Program-made: the position numbers and the translations under genes | Assembly (NCBI GenBank): GCA_030762935.1 | Contig: CM060896.1 | Coordinates: forward strand, 9,190,501 to 9,254,500 | Length of the DNA stretch: 64,000 nucleotides | Direction: 5' to 3' | Source of the DNA: Hymenopus coronatus | Lineage: Eukaryota; Arthropoda; Insecta; Mantodea; Hymenopodidae | The notes under the pieces: generated by a model | Told to the model about the DNA's origin: nothing | What the model saw: the letters and a program-made list of their open reading frames with translations, nothing else | The model's database searches: none | In this document: one piece after another, positions 11,960 to 23,000 of the stretch | Layout: every line of letters begins with the position of its first letter | Position numbering within the stretch: the stretch's first letter is position 1

Positions 11960-12455
11960 CCGACTCAGACTGACCATAATATGGAAAACATTTGACTATT
12001 TTGATTTTCTCAACGATAGCCCTAACGGTTTTGATTCAAATGCCGTATATTAAGGATATTTACATGAAAAAAACGCATATCTTAAATTTTCTAGGCATAG
12101 CCTCTGAAGACCTCTTAATTTTGGATGACTTTTGCATTACTGGTAAACCATAACAGGTAGACAGAACTTAATTTAATATACAAACATTTTATATCTCGTT
12201 AAAACACGCAATTTGTCAAATCCTGCCAAACAAAGAAACCAATTTCAACCTCGCAGCAACCAGCTTTTAAGATACTTGAGTATCGCATTAGACTCCTATA
12301 TTCCCTTATCTCCGTTCTACTTACATTAAAGCAAGCAACTAGACAATTTGTACTATTGTATGTCTCGATTAGCATGAAGTAGATAGAATGAGAAAAATTT
12401 TAACAATAATTACAAAGACATAGGGGAGAAAATGTGAATGGAACACATCCGGATT
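11960..12455 (-). repeat. R1 repeat, - orientation, 3'-truncated
   Basis: Matches the R1 family in reverse: TTTGATTTTCTCAACGATAG, the TAGCCTCTGAAGACCTC block and, at its right end, GTGAATGGAACACATC, the inverse of the R1 5' terminus. The 3' third of R1 (CA microsatellite and hairpin) is missing. Confidence 0.75.
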
Positions 12456-13247
12456 TTTCAGCAACACGCAATGTATAACACACATCGAATTTAATATTTA
12501 TTTTATCTTACTCTAGGAGGGCATTTAAAAATCATGCCTACACTTTATTAATATTTTACAAAGTATTTTAGGTATAAAATATTAATTTACAAAAGCAATA
12601 ATTTGCGATCTATGAAATAATTTTGGCGGCAATAAATGGTATTAAAAATTACTCCCTAACCTCGAAAAGATAAACCTACTATTAAGACCATTTAAGCCTT
12701 ATGGCTGATGTACCTGCGGCTGCCACACGCCGTCATATTGTTTCAGGCGTTTACGAAAATGAAGAGCTGGCGTCACCATTCACAACTTCATTATTTACTG
12801 GTTGTAAACTACTATTAATTCAGCGTGCACATTACTTTCAACTTTGAAGGAAATCCTTCTAGTGACAACACATTTTAGTGGCTAGTGAATTTCATAGTAT
12901 GTTGGCAACCCCACCATATAATGGAAAGAAGCCATATAGTAATTATAGCTCTATGAAAGGAACGCAGCGTCATAATTGCACATGCGAGTCTTATAAGCTG
13001 AATGATACATGCATGAAGGGAATAACCCTAATAACATTACAAGAAGATGCTGAATAATAAACATATAACATGCATGGCCATGAACAATCTCGAACTCACC
13101 GATCAAAGTAGATGGACTCAGTGAGAATCACCTGGAAGTGGCTGTATACCTTCACTATCATTACTGGAGTCTGAAGGACTTTCCAAATTTATTATTGAAC
13201 TATCCGCAGCAGCCTGAACTCCTGCTCAACGTAACACATTGCTTGCC
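12456..13247. other. No gene recognised
   Basis: AT-rich unique-looking sequence. No reading frame of note and no repeat shared with the rest of the window. Confidence 0.4.
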
Positions 13248-13450
13248 TCCAGCCGTGCAGTGGTCGACTGGTTAGACCACTCGCCTCTCACCTAGTTTAC
13301 GATCCCAAGCGACCGCAGTGGGATTTATGGTGGACAAAGTGGCGCAGGGAGGGGTTTTCTCCGGTTTCCCCCCAGCATCACCTTCCACCGATGCTCCACC
13401 TTCATTCCATGTATCACCAGTGTCATCGTCTGCGGCGCCATAGTAGGAAA
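13248..13450 (+). mobile_element. SINE-1 copy
   Basis: tRNA-like head GACTGGTTAGACCACTCGCC (13266-13285) and CTCACCTAG, a weakened B box, then the GGTTTTCTCCGGTTTCCCC core and ATGCTCCACCTTCATTCCATG. The downstream ORF at 13391-13582 is a chance frame through this SINE and its flank. Confidence 0.78.
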
Positions 13451-13771
13451 AACCTCCAATTTCCTATATTCACTTTTTTTATTCCCTGCAATCCAAGTCT
13501 TTCCACTTCTTTTGATAAGACTCCTTTGTTTTCAGCAGAACATAATTCTTTACCTGAACCCGTACCAGTTCGATTGGACTGAAGTTTTAGTGGTATGGTG
13601 GAAGTTGTATTATTTAATTTTATTTACACACCCAAATGTGCACAACTTTCCACAATAATGAGTAAGAATCATTAAACAAATAACATGCCTTTAATTAAAC
13701 AGACAGCTTCTAAATTGTAGGGGGTTCTCTTCCTATGCAATAAGCACAGATGTGATGCGTGTCGCATCTGC
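13451..13771. other. No gene recognised
   Basis: AT-rich spacer. ATTAAA on the - strand near 13690 could serve as a polyadenylation signal for the ORF just upstream of it on that strand. Confidence 0.3.
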
Positions 13772-13981
13772 CTAGAAATCATCTAGGTTAGTGACGATAG
13801 AAATTCTATTCGTCGTTTTCCCTGGAGTTGATAATTTGGATGCCTCGCCCTCTGGAGGATTGTATTTTTCTCTTGTAACCTTCCAAGTAATATTATTCTT
13901 CCTAATTCTTTGAGCTTCTGCCATGCTTTTATATTTGTTAAACGGTACTAACGGCGCAATTTTATTCGCGGATGCTTTCAT
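13772..13981 (-). CDS. Unrecognised small protein or terminal exon (69 codons)
   Basis: The frame from ATG at 13981 encodes a basic, hydrophilic 69-residue protein. It has LVPFNKYKSMAEAQR (residues 11-25), an NPPEGE turn and a C-terminal NRISIVTNLDDF. I do not recognise the family; composition and lack of low complexity look more like real coding than the usual chance ORFs here. A good acceptor (TTTTTTTCCAACAG) lies just upstream on the - strand, ending at about 13987, so this may be the last exon of a spliced gene, with the ATG internal or initiating. The - strand sequence further upstream (14000-14340) is less AT-rich and contains CpGs, as a promoter might. No signal peptide or membrane segment is seen. 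Confidence 0.38.
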   Translation of the reverse strand: MKASANKIAPLVPFNKYKSMAEAQRIRKNNITWKVTREKYNPPEGEASKLSTPGKTTNRISIVTNLDDF

Positions 13982-13987
13982 TTTCCT

Positions 13988-15654
13988 GTTGGAAAAAAAT
14001 GTCCAACAGAAACTAGCATCCTTTCCCCTGAGTTCGAATTGGAGTACCGTGGTCATCAGCATGTGCAGGATGAAGCCTCGGTCGATAAATTATTTTTATA
14101 GCCTAGCAAATAGCCTAAGAATAACAAGGAACTAACAAGAAATAACAAAATTATAATACAATAAATAACGCAAATAGAAAATCACTTCGAAAAAAAAGAC
14201 ACAGTAACTGTACGTTTAAGCTAGTGGATGCAAACAACGGATGACCACGAGGCAGCGTTGCACCGGAAACTATAACACTGAGGCATTACAACAGACCTGC
14301 TGCGTTCACTTGTTGCCTGGACTGCACAAGTTACGAAAATAGCACTCTTAATACTTCCCGCTTTAGTGAATATACAGGATTTCAAATCTTTATGAAAAAC
14401 CGAATAATTTTATTATCATTCCTAATTATCGTAACCTTTGAGATTGTTGGAAACATTCGATAATGCCTGCCCATCACTATTGTAACTCAGGGTGCAGCTC
14501 ATTCCTCGATGGTTTATTCCCTGAGTTCTTGCCAAGACTCATGAGTTGGTTGACATTTTAGCTTAACATTTCCGATTCTATAGAAAAAAAAATCTTGCAC
14601 TAATGTTTACTTTCCAAATAAAATGGAAGGTATTTTACTCCTTGTTATTTCTCTACATCCTTTGGTGATATTTGAGTTGTCTTCGGAGAATGAGCCTCTT
14701 TGGAATAGTAACTAAACTCCTAACCTATATTACATAAAAGTAAAAAAAAAAAAAAAAAAGTAGTCTGTTGGTGTTGTGTATTTTTATCTGTTTCATTCAT
14801 GTTGATGTTTCCTTTATGTTCAACTCGTTTCATTAACTATTCAAATAATAGCGAAATGCGCCGAGAGACCCTTTGTTTATAACGTATGTATTTCTTCATT
14901 TATGTAAGTAAAATTAAAATGTTATTTTCACAGCATATGATTCACTTAAAACGTGAAACTGACATCCTCTATGGAGCGTTCAGAGTCCACGGTGCGACAA
15001 TCTCCCAAACTTGTTACCCCTTACACACTGCATTAGTGGGACCTTATATGCGGGTAGTTTGGCTACGGTCTGTTGTTTCTCTACAGATACTACACTCCTC
15101 TCCTTCCAAAAAAAAAAAACATGCCTTGGTTACGTTTTGCGGCTTATGATAAACACTGAGCTTCACTTAACAGTGAATGCCGAAAAGGGTGATAAGTATG
15201 GGAAAATGTCGGTAAAATTGTGTCCATATGAATCTTGAGGATAAATATAGACCTTAGAAATTATTCAAGCTTTTAATAATATATTATGGTGTATAAAAGG
15301 GTGTGAATAATACATAGGACACATTTCAATGCTGTTAGTAATGTAAACTAGAAATGAACGTTCTTTGATGCACAGTTCATTACACCGTTTGGATATCTGC
15401 TTGCTGAAGCTTTTAAAAGTCAACAACAGATTAACTGTCACATTCTTGGTTAGCTCACTTAAATAAGAAAATTACGCCTCAATTTTACAAATTTACTTTA
15501 TTTTTGATACTGCTAAACTTTGCTCTGAAAGTATCTTTGCAACAAGAACTGGTATGTGCCATACGTAAAAATATTTCACAGACCCAAGAATGTTGATATG
15601 AAGAAACCCTAAATATGTTCCTCATTAAAATTGGGGAGATCCATATTGATCCCT
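13988..15654. other. No gene recognised
   Basis: Holds a poly-A run at about 14743-14759. The ORFs at 14886-15149 and 15011-15238 overlap each other in different frames and show no motif. Confidence 0.35.
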
Positions 15655-15892
15655 AGGCCGTGCTGGGCCGAGTGGTTAGACTACTTGCTTGTCACCTAGA
15701 CGGCCTGGGCTCAGTCCCAAGTAACTGCATGTGAGATTTCTGGTGGACAAAATGGTACAAGGGCAGGTTTTCTCCGGGTTCTACAGTTTCCCCCGCCATC
15801 ATATACCACCGCTGCTCCATCTTCATTCCATGTCACCAGTGTCATCATCTGTGGTGCCACAAGTAGTAAAGCGAACATTAAACACTATAAAA
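15655..15892 (+). mobile_element. SINE-1 copy with tail
   Basis: The head GGGCCGAGTGGTTAGAC (A box) and CTGGGCTCAGTCCCAAG (degenerate B box) are followed by the GGTTTTCTCCGGGTTCT core and the tail AGTAAAGCGAACATTAAACA. This is the most complete + strand copy and defines the 3' end of the family. Confidence 0.82.
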
Positions 15893-16740
15893 AAATATCT
15901 GATGTGTTACACTTGCATGACTTTCTCAGCTACTCTACAAACTTCCTTCAACACCATGCTAATCAAAACAAACATTAGCAGAATGTTATTACTTAGTTCC
16001 TTATAAGTAGACTGAAACTAAAGGAATGCACAAGGCTAAAGTGAAAGTAAAATGTTTTAAAAGCTGTCATTATGCGATTGTCATTGCAAATCCCTTCTTT
16101 GCTTGACCAGGAGTAGAACAAAAGAAAAACAGTCACTTCCATCTGAGAGAAGTATAAGTACTTCACAATTGAAACTAATAACAAGGAATACCTCGAAAAC
16201 GGTAAGCTCCATGAAAAAAATGTATATGACACAACTTCAGTATTTTAACAAGATCTACATTTTTTGCATAGTAAGTTTTTGTCTATCTCTTACAGTTGAC
16301 TAGCTATGCCAAATTAAGCAAAATTCATCCAGAATAAACAGGTATTTAGAAGCTATTCCCAGAAAATGCAAGATATAATATTTTATTTGTGATAGAAATG
16401 GCTTAAATATGTGGTATTTTAATCAAAATCATTACAGTCATTTTTAAGAAAAACAAAATTTTTGAAAATTTTTCCATGTAAAGGGTAATTAGGGGTGGGG
16501 GGATTTTCTTGAAAATCTTCGTGTCGCATCCTTGCAAGATACTAAACTTAAATACCAAGTTTGATATTTAACCGCCTGCTTGTTTTTGAGCTATGCTGTC
16601 CACACACACACACGGACCTGTTTCTGAAAATGCTGTATTTCCGGTGAAATCTAGACATCAAATTTTTGGGTGGAATACAATACTTCTCTATCCCTATGTA
16701 CATTGTACATACGGGGCTAGAGAAAGTAAAAATAAAATAG
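15893..16740 (+). repeat. R1 repeat, near full length
   Basis: R1 is an interspersed noncoding family defined within this window. Its order is: start ATCTGATGTGTTCCATTCAC, subterminal ACTTTCTCTACA, a central block with GGCTATTCCCAGAAAATTCA, the GGTGGGGGGATTTTCTTGAA block, a CA microsatellite, TCTAAAAATGCTTTTTTT, TTTTTGGGTGGAATACAATA, and an end in a hairpin plus TAGAGAAAGTAAAAA. Here the CA run is at 16605-16614 and the terminal hairpin at about 16684-16730. No long reading frame exists. It directly abuts the SINE-1 tail. Confidence 0.85.
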
Positions 16741-16799
16741 TGATCCCTCACACTCTCAGTTGATAAGAGCTGTGTCTGCCAATAGATTCATGTTACATA

Positions 16800-16968
16800 A
16801 GCAATGACGTCACCCTGGTTGCAAAATGTAAAAAACATTCCTCAATGCAGTTTCAGTTGGCACTTGTATTGCTCTAATTTGTCTTTCTACACACTTTTTC
16901 TACTTGTAATGTACTGTTTGTTGTGTGATAGTGTGCTAGTGTTTTAGTGTGTTAGTGTTAGTTTGAAA
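16800..16968 (+). promoter_or_regulatory. Candidate promoter with CRE-like site and initiator
   Basis: A perfect palindromic TGACGTCA (16805-16812) lies about 48 bp upstream of an initiator-like TCAGT (16853-16857). No TATA box stands at the usual distance. It precedes a possible first exon with a strong donor site. The inference rests only on motif content. Confidence 0.35.
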
Positions 16969-17036
16969 ATGGCGTATTGTCCTGCTGCAGCTGTGGATGG
17001 CACGAATTGGCAACAGTGTGATGGAATGGCCACAAG
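16853..17036 (+). other. Candidate first exon (5' UTR / short upstream frame)
   Basis: An ATG at 16969 opens 22 codons and two bases up to a consensus donor, ACAAG|GTAAGG, at 17036/17037. If spliced to the next good + strand acceptor (ending at 19961, before the zinc-finger exon), the frame would stop at 19980. It would then be a 28-codon upstream ORF ahead of the zinc-finger start at 20016. So this could be the leader exon of the zinc-finger gene with a translational uORF, or the start of another transcript. No transcript data are available to decide. Confidence 0.4.
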
Positions 17037-17494
17037 GTAAGGCAACTGTCAGAGATCACTAAGGATCTCTCTGACTTTAGACATATCATTATAAAATCTG
17101 TTACACTAGAAAATGATGTGTTAAAGTTTATACAAATTACTCTGCAAAAGTGAAGAAAGAAACTTCAAAAGATTATATTTAAAAGATCTCTGCTGGAAAA
17201 GAAACAGGACAAAACTATGTGTATGTACATTGCACTTGTGGAGATCAAATTTCTGGCAAATTTGAACATTTTCTATATAAAGTATATTTTTTTGATTCTT
17301 TGTAATTTGGGAGTACTGCTATTCATCCATGTTAAGCTTTCTTAGGACCAACAACATTGAATGTTTAGCTAATCAAGAAAAATTACTCTGATTAGACACT
17401 TAAACTTTCACACCAGCATCTGAGTCCTGGTGAACTGAAGTTCTTCTCAGTAACTATTTTTCTTGTTCTGCTAAATATAGTAACTAAGGAAAGT
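17037..17494. other. No gene recognised (possible intron)
   Basis: Sequence after the donor at 17037. No motif recognised. Confidence 0.3.
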
Positions 17495-18435
17495 ATTGTA
17501 TTCCACCCAAAATTTTGATGTCAAGATTTTTTTGAAAATATATGTTTAGGTCCGCTGTATAAAAACAAATCTGATGTGTTCCATTCCCGTAATGTTCTCT
17601 ACATCTCGGTAACAAATTATTGTTAAAAAATATTATTCTTCTGTCTACTTCATAATAATCAAGATAAACATTAATAGAAATTGCCCTTATTACTAGTTTC
17701 CTTGTAAGTAGGAGGAAAGTAAGCAAATGCACTGGCTAAAGCAATAGTCTTGTCCTTTAAAAGCTGGCTGCTATGTGAAACCAACCTCTTTCCTTGCCAG
17801 GAGTAAACAAACGGCAAAAAAGATGTCTTCCCATTTGAGAAAAGTTTAAGTGGCTCAAATTGAAACTAATAATCTGGAATATCTCAAAAAGAATTAGTTC
17901 TACAAAGAAAGGTGTATGACATAAATTGTGTATTTTAATGAGGTCTACATTTTTTGTAGAAGTTTTTGTATATATCTTATGGTTTACCAGTTTATAAAAG
18001 TCATCCACAATGTCTTCAGAGGCTAGTCCCAGAAAATTCAAGATATACATTTCGTTTGTCATAAAATTATCTTATACGTAAAGTATTTTAATCAAAATCG
18101 TTAGAGCCATTTTTGAGAAAATCAAAACTTTTTAAATATGTTCCATGTAAAGGATAGTTTGGGAAAGGGGGGGTTTTCTTGAACATCTTTGGGTCACGTC
18201 CTTGGAAGATACCAAACTTAAATACCAAGTTTCGTATTTAACAGTCTTTTGGTTTTGAGCTACGCTTTTCTGCCCACCCCCCACACACACCCATTTTCTA
18301 AAAATGCTTTTTTTTTTTTTATTCAGGGGATCCAAAACATGTATTTCTGGTGAAATCTCAGTTTCAAACTTTTGGGAGCATTACAATACTGTCTCTATAT
18401 ACTATATACTAGAGCATGTAGTAAAAGTAAAATAC
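17495..18435 (+). repeat. R1 repeat, with a small inverted R1 scrap at its left
   Basis: The main copy runs from ATCTGATGTGTTCCATTC (about 17572) to GTAAAAGTAAAATACTT (about 18430), with a CA run at 18282-18291 and a T run at 18308-18320. Bases 17497-17520 are the inverse of the R1 3' motif (TATTCCACCCAAAATTTT), so a piece of an oppositely oriented copy precedes it. Confidence 0.8.
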
Positions 18436-18889
18436 TTAACGCCCTAAAAAATGGGTCTCGCCAAGTAGAGTTAACCATTTCCAAGATATTCCGTGTATTT
18501 GGTTTGAATTTTCCCATACATATATTTTTCACAAATAAGAAGTCATTTGATTTCTTTGTGCTCTTTCATTTACATTGCTCTTTTCTTTATGTTCACCTCA
18601 TTATATTATTTTTTTAAACAACAGCAAAATGTGCCAAGAGACCATTTGTGTTAGAATGTGTGCATTTATTCATTAATATAAGTAAATTTGTTATTTTCAC
18701 AGCTTTTCTAAGGATTGTTTGCTGAAGAATGGGTTGAAAAAGTCACCTGAATATGACACATCTGATTTTTCTGAATGTTCATTTCAACATGCCTCATTAT
18801 ACCCAAGGTTTTTAAATCCTTTAATGGAATAGTGTTATTTAAAGCATGTTCTACTGTAATATTGTCCATTATGTCTAGATGAACCAAAC

Positions 18890-18945
18890 CATCGTCAACA
18901 GTGCCATGGCAGTAAAAGCGGGCATTAAACACTATAGAATAAAGC
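18890..18945 (+). mobile_element. SINE-1 3' tail fragment
   Basis: GCATTAAACACTATAGAAT after GTAAAAGCGG matches the tail of the SINE-1 at 15655-15892. The head and body are missing. Confidence 0.5.
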
Positions 18946-19089
18946 AAACCATAGGTTTTACTATTTCAGCATTCAAAATTCTGTGTGTAAATCATTACTC
19001 TATGCTTGTATGTGGTATTAATTTGTTGAGTTGGTATTTTTAACACTACGTCACTTACATTTTTATTATGAATAACCAAATTCAATAAA

Positions 19090-19841
19090 GAATTAAACAC
19101 CATAATTCAAACAGCAGAACAAATGGATACAGCAAGGACCTTGTATACAAGAAACTTGACAAAGCAGAAAAAAATCATAAAAGAAATAACTACCCTAACA
19201 GCAGGAAAAGACAATATCAACACATTCAAAAAATTCACTTAACACCTCTAAGCATTTAGAAAATTCAAAAAGATCTTCACAGAATAAAACACCACCCTGG
19301 CTCCGATAAACAGATTTTCCATGGTAAAGTTACTAAATTCAAAAATCAAAGATGAAATTTCACCAGAAAATAGATCAGGAATATCAAATTAATTGTAAAA
19401 ATTTTTCCAAAGGACAAACCAAAAGAAGGTTAAAAATCAGATCCAAAGAACACTTTAGAAACCTAAAACTAAAACAAGAAGATACATCACCAGTAGCATT
19501 TCACTTCTGGAAACAAAACCATAATTGCTAAAAACCATGTCAGGCCACAATGAACTCACAACCTAGAAAACATCCTCATATGGAAAAACAAAGATCACCT
19601 AATAAACTTTGAAATCCTGCCAGTACACAGCTTAGTTAAGAAGTTCATTATTTTGCCACCAGAGAAGCAAACACAACCAACAACGGCAGTTGGACCTGTG
19701 AGGTTGAAAATAGAAGATAGGCTTTCGAAACTAGTCCCTCGCAATAAAAATGTAAGTGACATAGTGTTAAAAATACCAACTCAACAATTTAATACCACAT
19801 ATAATTGGACCATCACTGTTACTAAATTCCTCCAAACATCA
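19090..19841 (+). mobile_element. Penelope-like element fragment with 3' terminus
   Basis: Degenerate + strand PLE. NGYSKDLVYKKLDK (from about 19118) matches the region before the endonuclease in other PLE copies here. SKEHFRNLKLKQEDTSPVAF and HFWKQNH (about 19440-19530) match the GIY-YIG endonuclease of the copy at 55457. WKNKDHLINFEILPVHSL follows at about 19580-19635. After the coding part comes the terminal motif CGAAACTAGTCCCTCG (19727-19742), and the copy seems to end at about 19841. Stops break every frame. It lies just upstream of the zinc-finger coding exon, in what would be its first intron. Confidence 0.68.
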
Positions 19842-20015
19842 AAATTCTATACTTGTTTATATTATCTGTTTCATTGATGGAATGTAATGCAGTCTTAGCT
19901 ATGTACAAGCATAATTCATGGAAATACTTTATAATGCTAATGATGTTGATTTTTTCCACAGATTTGCTACTAAAGTTTAAGAGCAGAACTCTTCAAATGC
20001 AGTAACTATAATAAC

Positions 20016-23000
20016 ATGAATATCAAAGCAGAAATTAAAGGAGAGTCTTGTTTCCTGAACTTTAGTTCACAGAATGAGAGAGACTTTTTAAATAAAGTTA
20101 AGAGTGAAACTATTACAAGTTGCAGTGACTGTGACATAGATAGCAAATCAGAAATTGAAGAAGAAGCAGCCATGGTTTCTAGCTTTTGTGTACACTATGA
20201 GAGAGAGCTTTGTTTCAAAAACGGTGTAAAGAAAGTTAAAAGTAATAGTGGTATGAGTAACAGTAACTGTGATATAGATATCAAAACAGAAATTCAAGAA
20301 GAGGTTGTGGTTTCCAAGTTTTGTTCTCAGAATCAAAGAGAATTCATCTCAGAAGATCCTGTAATAAGATGTAATAAAGACAGTGAACTTGAACCCAAAA
20401 TAGAAATTAAAGAAGAACATTGCTGGATGGAAAAAACTTCAACAGGAACTCTCTGTATTTATGATGAAATCAAGGCAAGTTTTGCAGAAACTTAGCATTG
20501 TTTAGTTTTTAATTGGTAGTCGAATATACACACAAAAACTTTTTGTGAAGCACATGTGTGTATATTCGACTACCAATTAAAAACTAATTGCTAGCTTCAC
20601 AGTGTACCATTTCCAGTATTCAAAATTAGCATTGTTTGTTAAACTGCCTTCTAATAAATTATGGTTTGTAGGTAAATGTAATATTTTTCTGGCTGGAAAC
20701 TGAAGAAAAAATAACTCTAAATATTGTGTTTTAAAATGGTGTCAAAGACCAAGCATTATTTGCATGGGTTTTCTGTTGTATGCACAATTTCTATCAGTAA
20801 GAGTACAAAGTAGGAATATTTTGAAAATTTGGCAGATTTGCCTAGAAGACTGCTTAAAGTGATACAGGTTAAGAGGACCATGACCAAGTACTGCATATAC
20901 AAATAAGTAGAAATTAAATCATGTAAAGTCAGTGTTTATTGTTTATATTGGCTTATTCCTGTAATGTCAAGATTTCCATTGCAGTGACTGCAGAAGCAAA
21001 GGTTTCTGAAATATGGCCTATATAGTAAAAGACTAAGTAAAGAAACCATGTCATAAATTTGTCTTATTGTTGAAGCAGTAAAGCTCAGTTTTATTGCTGA
21101 AAATCTCTTAACAAAGTAATCTTAATGGTTTGTAAACACCTTTTCAACAAACCACATTTTATGAGTACTTTAATTTTGAAATATTTGCAGTGCAACTACA
21201 CTATAAAGTTTGAAGTGAAACATATTTCTTTTGCTCATTTTGTTGCACTAAATTATGCAATGGTAGTAGTTGTTTCAAAAATCCTATCACTTCCAGTTGA
21301 GAATATAAATAAAGATACAAATAAGGATATAAGAGGTATAGATTAGAGAAGTACATGGTGTGATGGTCTATAACAATTTAAATCATCCTTTGTTTATTTC
21401 ACTTGCTTGTTGTTGTATACAGTTAAATTGAAAATTGTTTCAGGATATTGACACAATTTTATACCCAATACAATATAAATACATTGTTAGTTCAACGTGA
21501 TTGAATTTTCTTACCGTTATACATATTTTTAGGCATTTAACTTATTAATTGATAGTAAAATTAACTAACATATTTCTTTCTTTTAGCTATTTATGAAATG
21601 AAACTTCTGAAAATCCAGAGCTGTATATTTGTTTCCATTGTACAAAAGCTTTTATCTGTTTTGTTCAAGAATGTTATCTTTATTTGATGATTTTTATAAG
21701 AAGTAATTTATTTGTTGTAGAGTACACTAAGAGTATCATCACATTTGTTTCTGTTTTTCTAAAGATAACAATGTCAAAGAAAAGCAGGGTGTGCTAATTA
21801 TATTTGACTTATTCTGTTTCCAGGACAGAACAGATGAGGACTTTTATTCCGTAAAGTCACCAAGGTAAGTGTGTGGTTTATTCATTATCCACTGATTTGG
21901 AATTTCTTTTCAATTTTCTCCACACCCCTTTTTAGTGTTACATATGAAACCATTTTCCATACCTAAGTGCAGAGTTGTATCACTGCTAGTAGTTATGTAT
22001 AGAACTGTTCTCTGAACACAAGGAGTGTAACTCCCTTGTTTCATCAAGTTGTATAAGCTATTAACTTTATCTTGGGAAATTCCTCTTTCAATGGAACTTC
22101 ATTTTGTAGTTTCCACATGGCTCTATGGACTATAATTGAATCAGTCGGTGGAGAAAGGAACTAGTCATTTTTTTTCACTTTTTCATTTTTTGGTACATCC
22201 ACTATAATTCAGCCTAAATACATTGTCCTGTGTTGAAAGGAATTATGTCTAATGGCTCCTTAGCAGAGAAAATTGACTTCCTATGACTTCGTCAGGAGGA
22301 GAAAGGAATTATGTCAGTGACTTAGTTCTTTTCTCCTCGGTAAGCTTGATATGAACGTATCGGAAGCACTCCTGTTGCACCAAGAATGTGCTTCGACAAT
22401 GGGTGGTATATTACACCTGCGTCATCATTCTTGATTCACCGTAATTGTTGAGAGTGCAGTTGTTTAGTAAGAAGCTTGTTGTAATTAAGCGATCATGTCA
22501 CCTAAAAGAAAGTGAAATGAGGATGAGCACAAAAGGAGGAAAATAAAATGTGCAAGAGCTCATGCCTTACCATACATGAGCTACCAGGGCAATCCTGTAC
22601 CCAGAAAAAGGAATAGGAGCAGATTTCAAGTAAGTGAATAACCATTGCAGTAGCAAATTCATAATGCATTTAGTTTTATAGTTTATGGTAAGTGGTGTGA
22701 CATTGCTAATGTGATTCAACACTTTTTAGATGTCAAATAGAATACATCTACCATATAAGTTGCATAATGCCTGAAGATTCTGTCAGATTTTCTCGACATA
22801 GAAGATAAAAATGCTCAAGATATACATTTACAAGGACTCATTGTTGCTAATGATGTGAAGCAAAGATGACCAAGAAAACAACAGAATGGATGTGCAGTTT
22901 TTCTTATCCTCCATGCTGTATCACAGAAGCGAGTATTTTGAATATCAAAGCTGCTTGTTTGAGGACAAATTCCAAGGGATAAACAAGGAGAAAATGAGTG

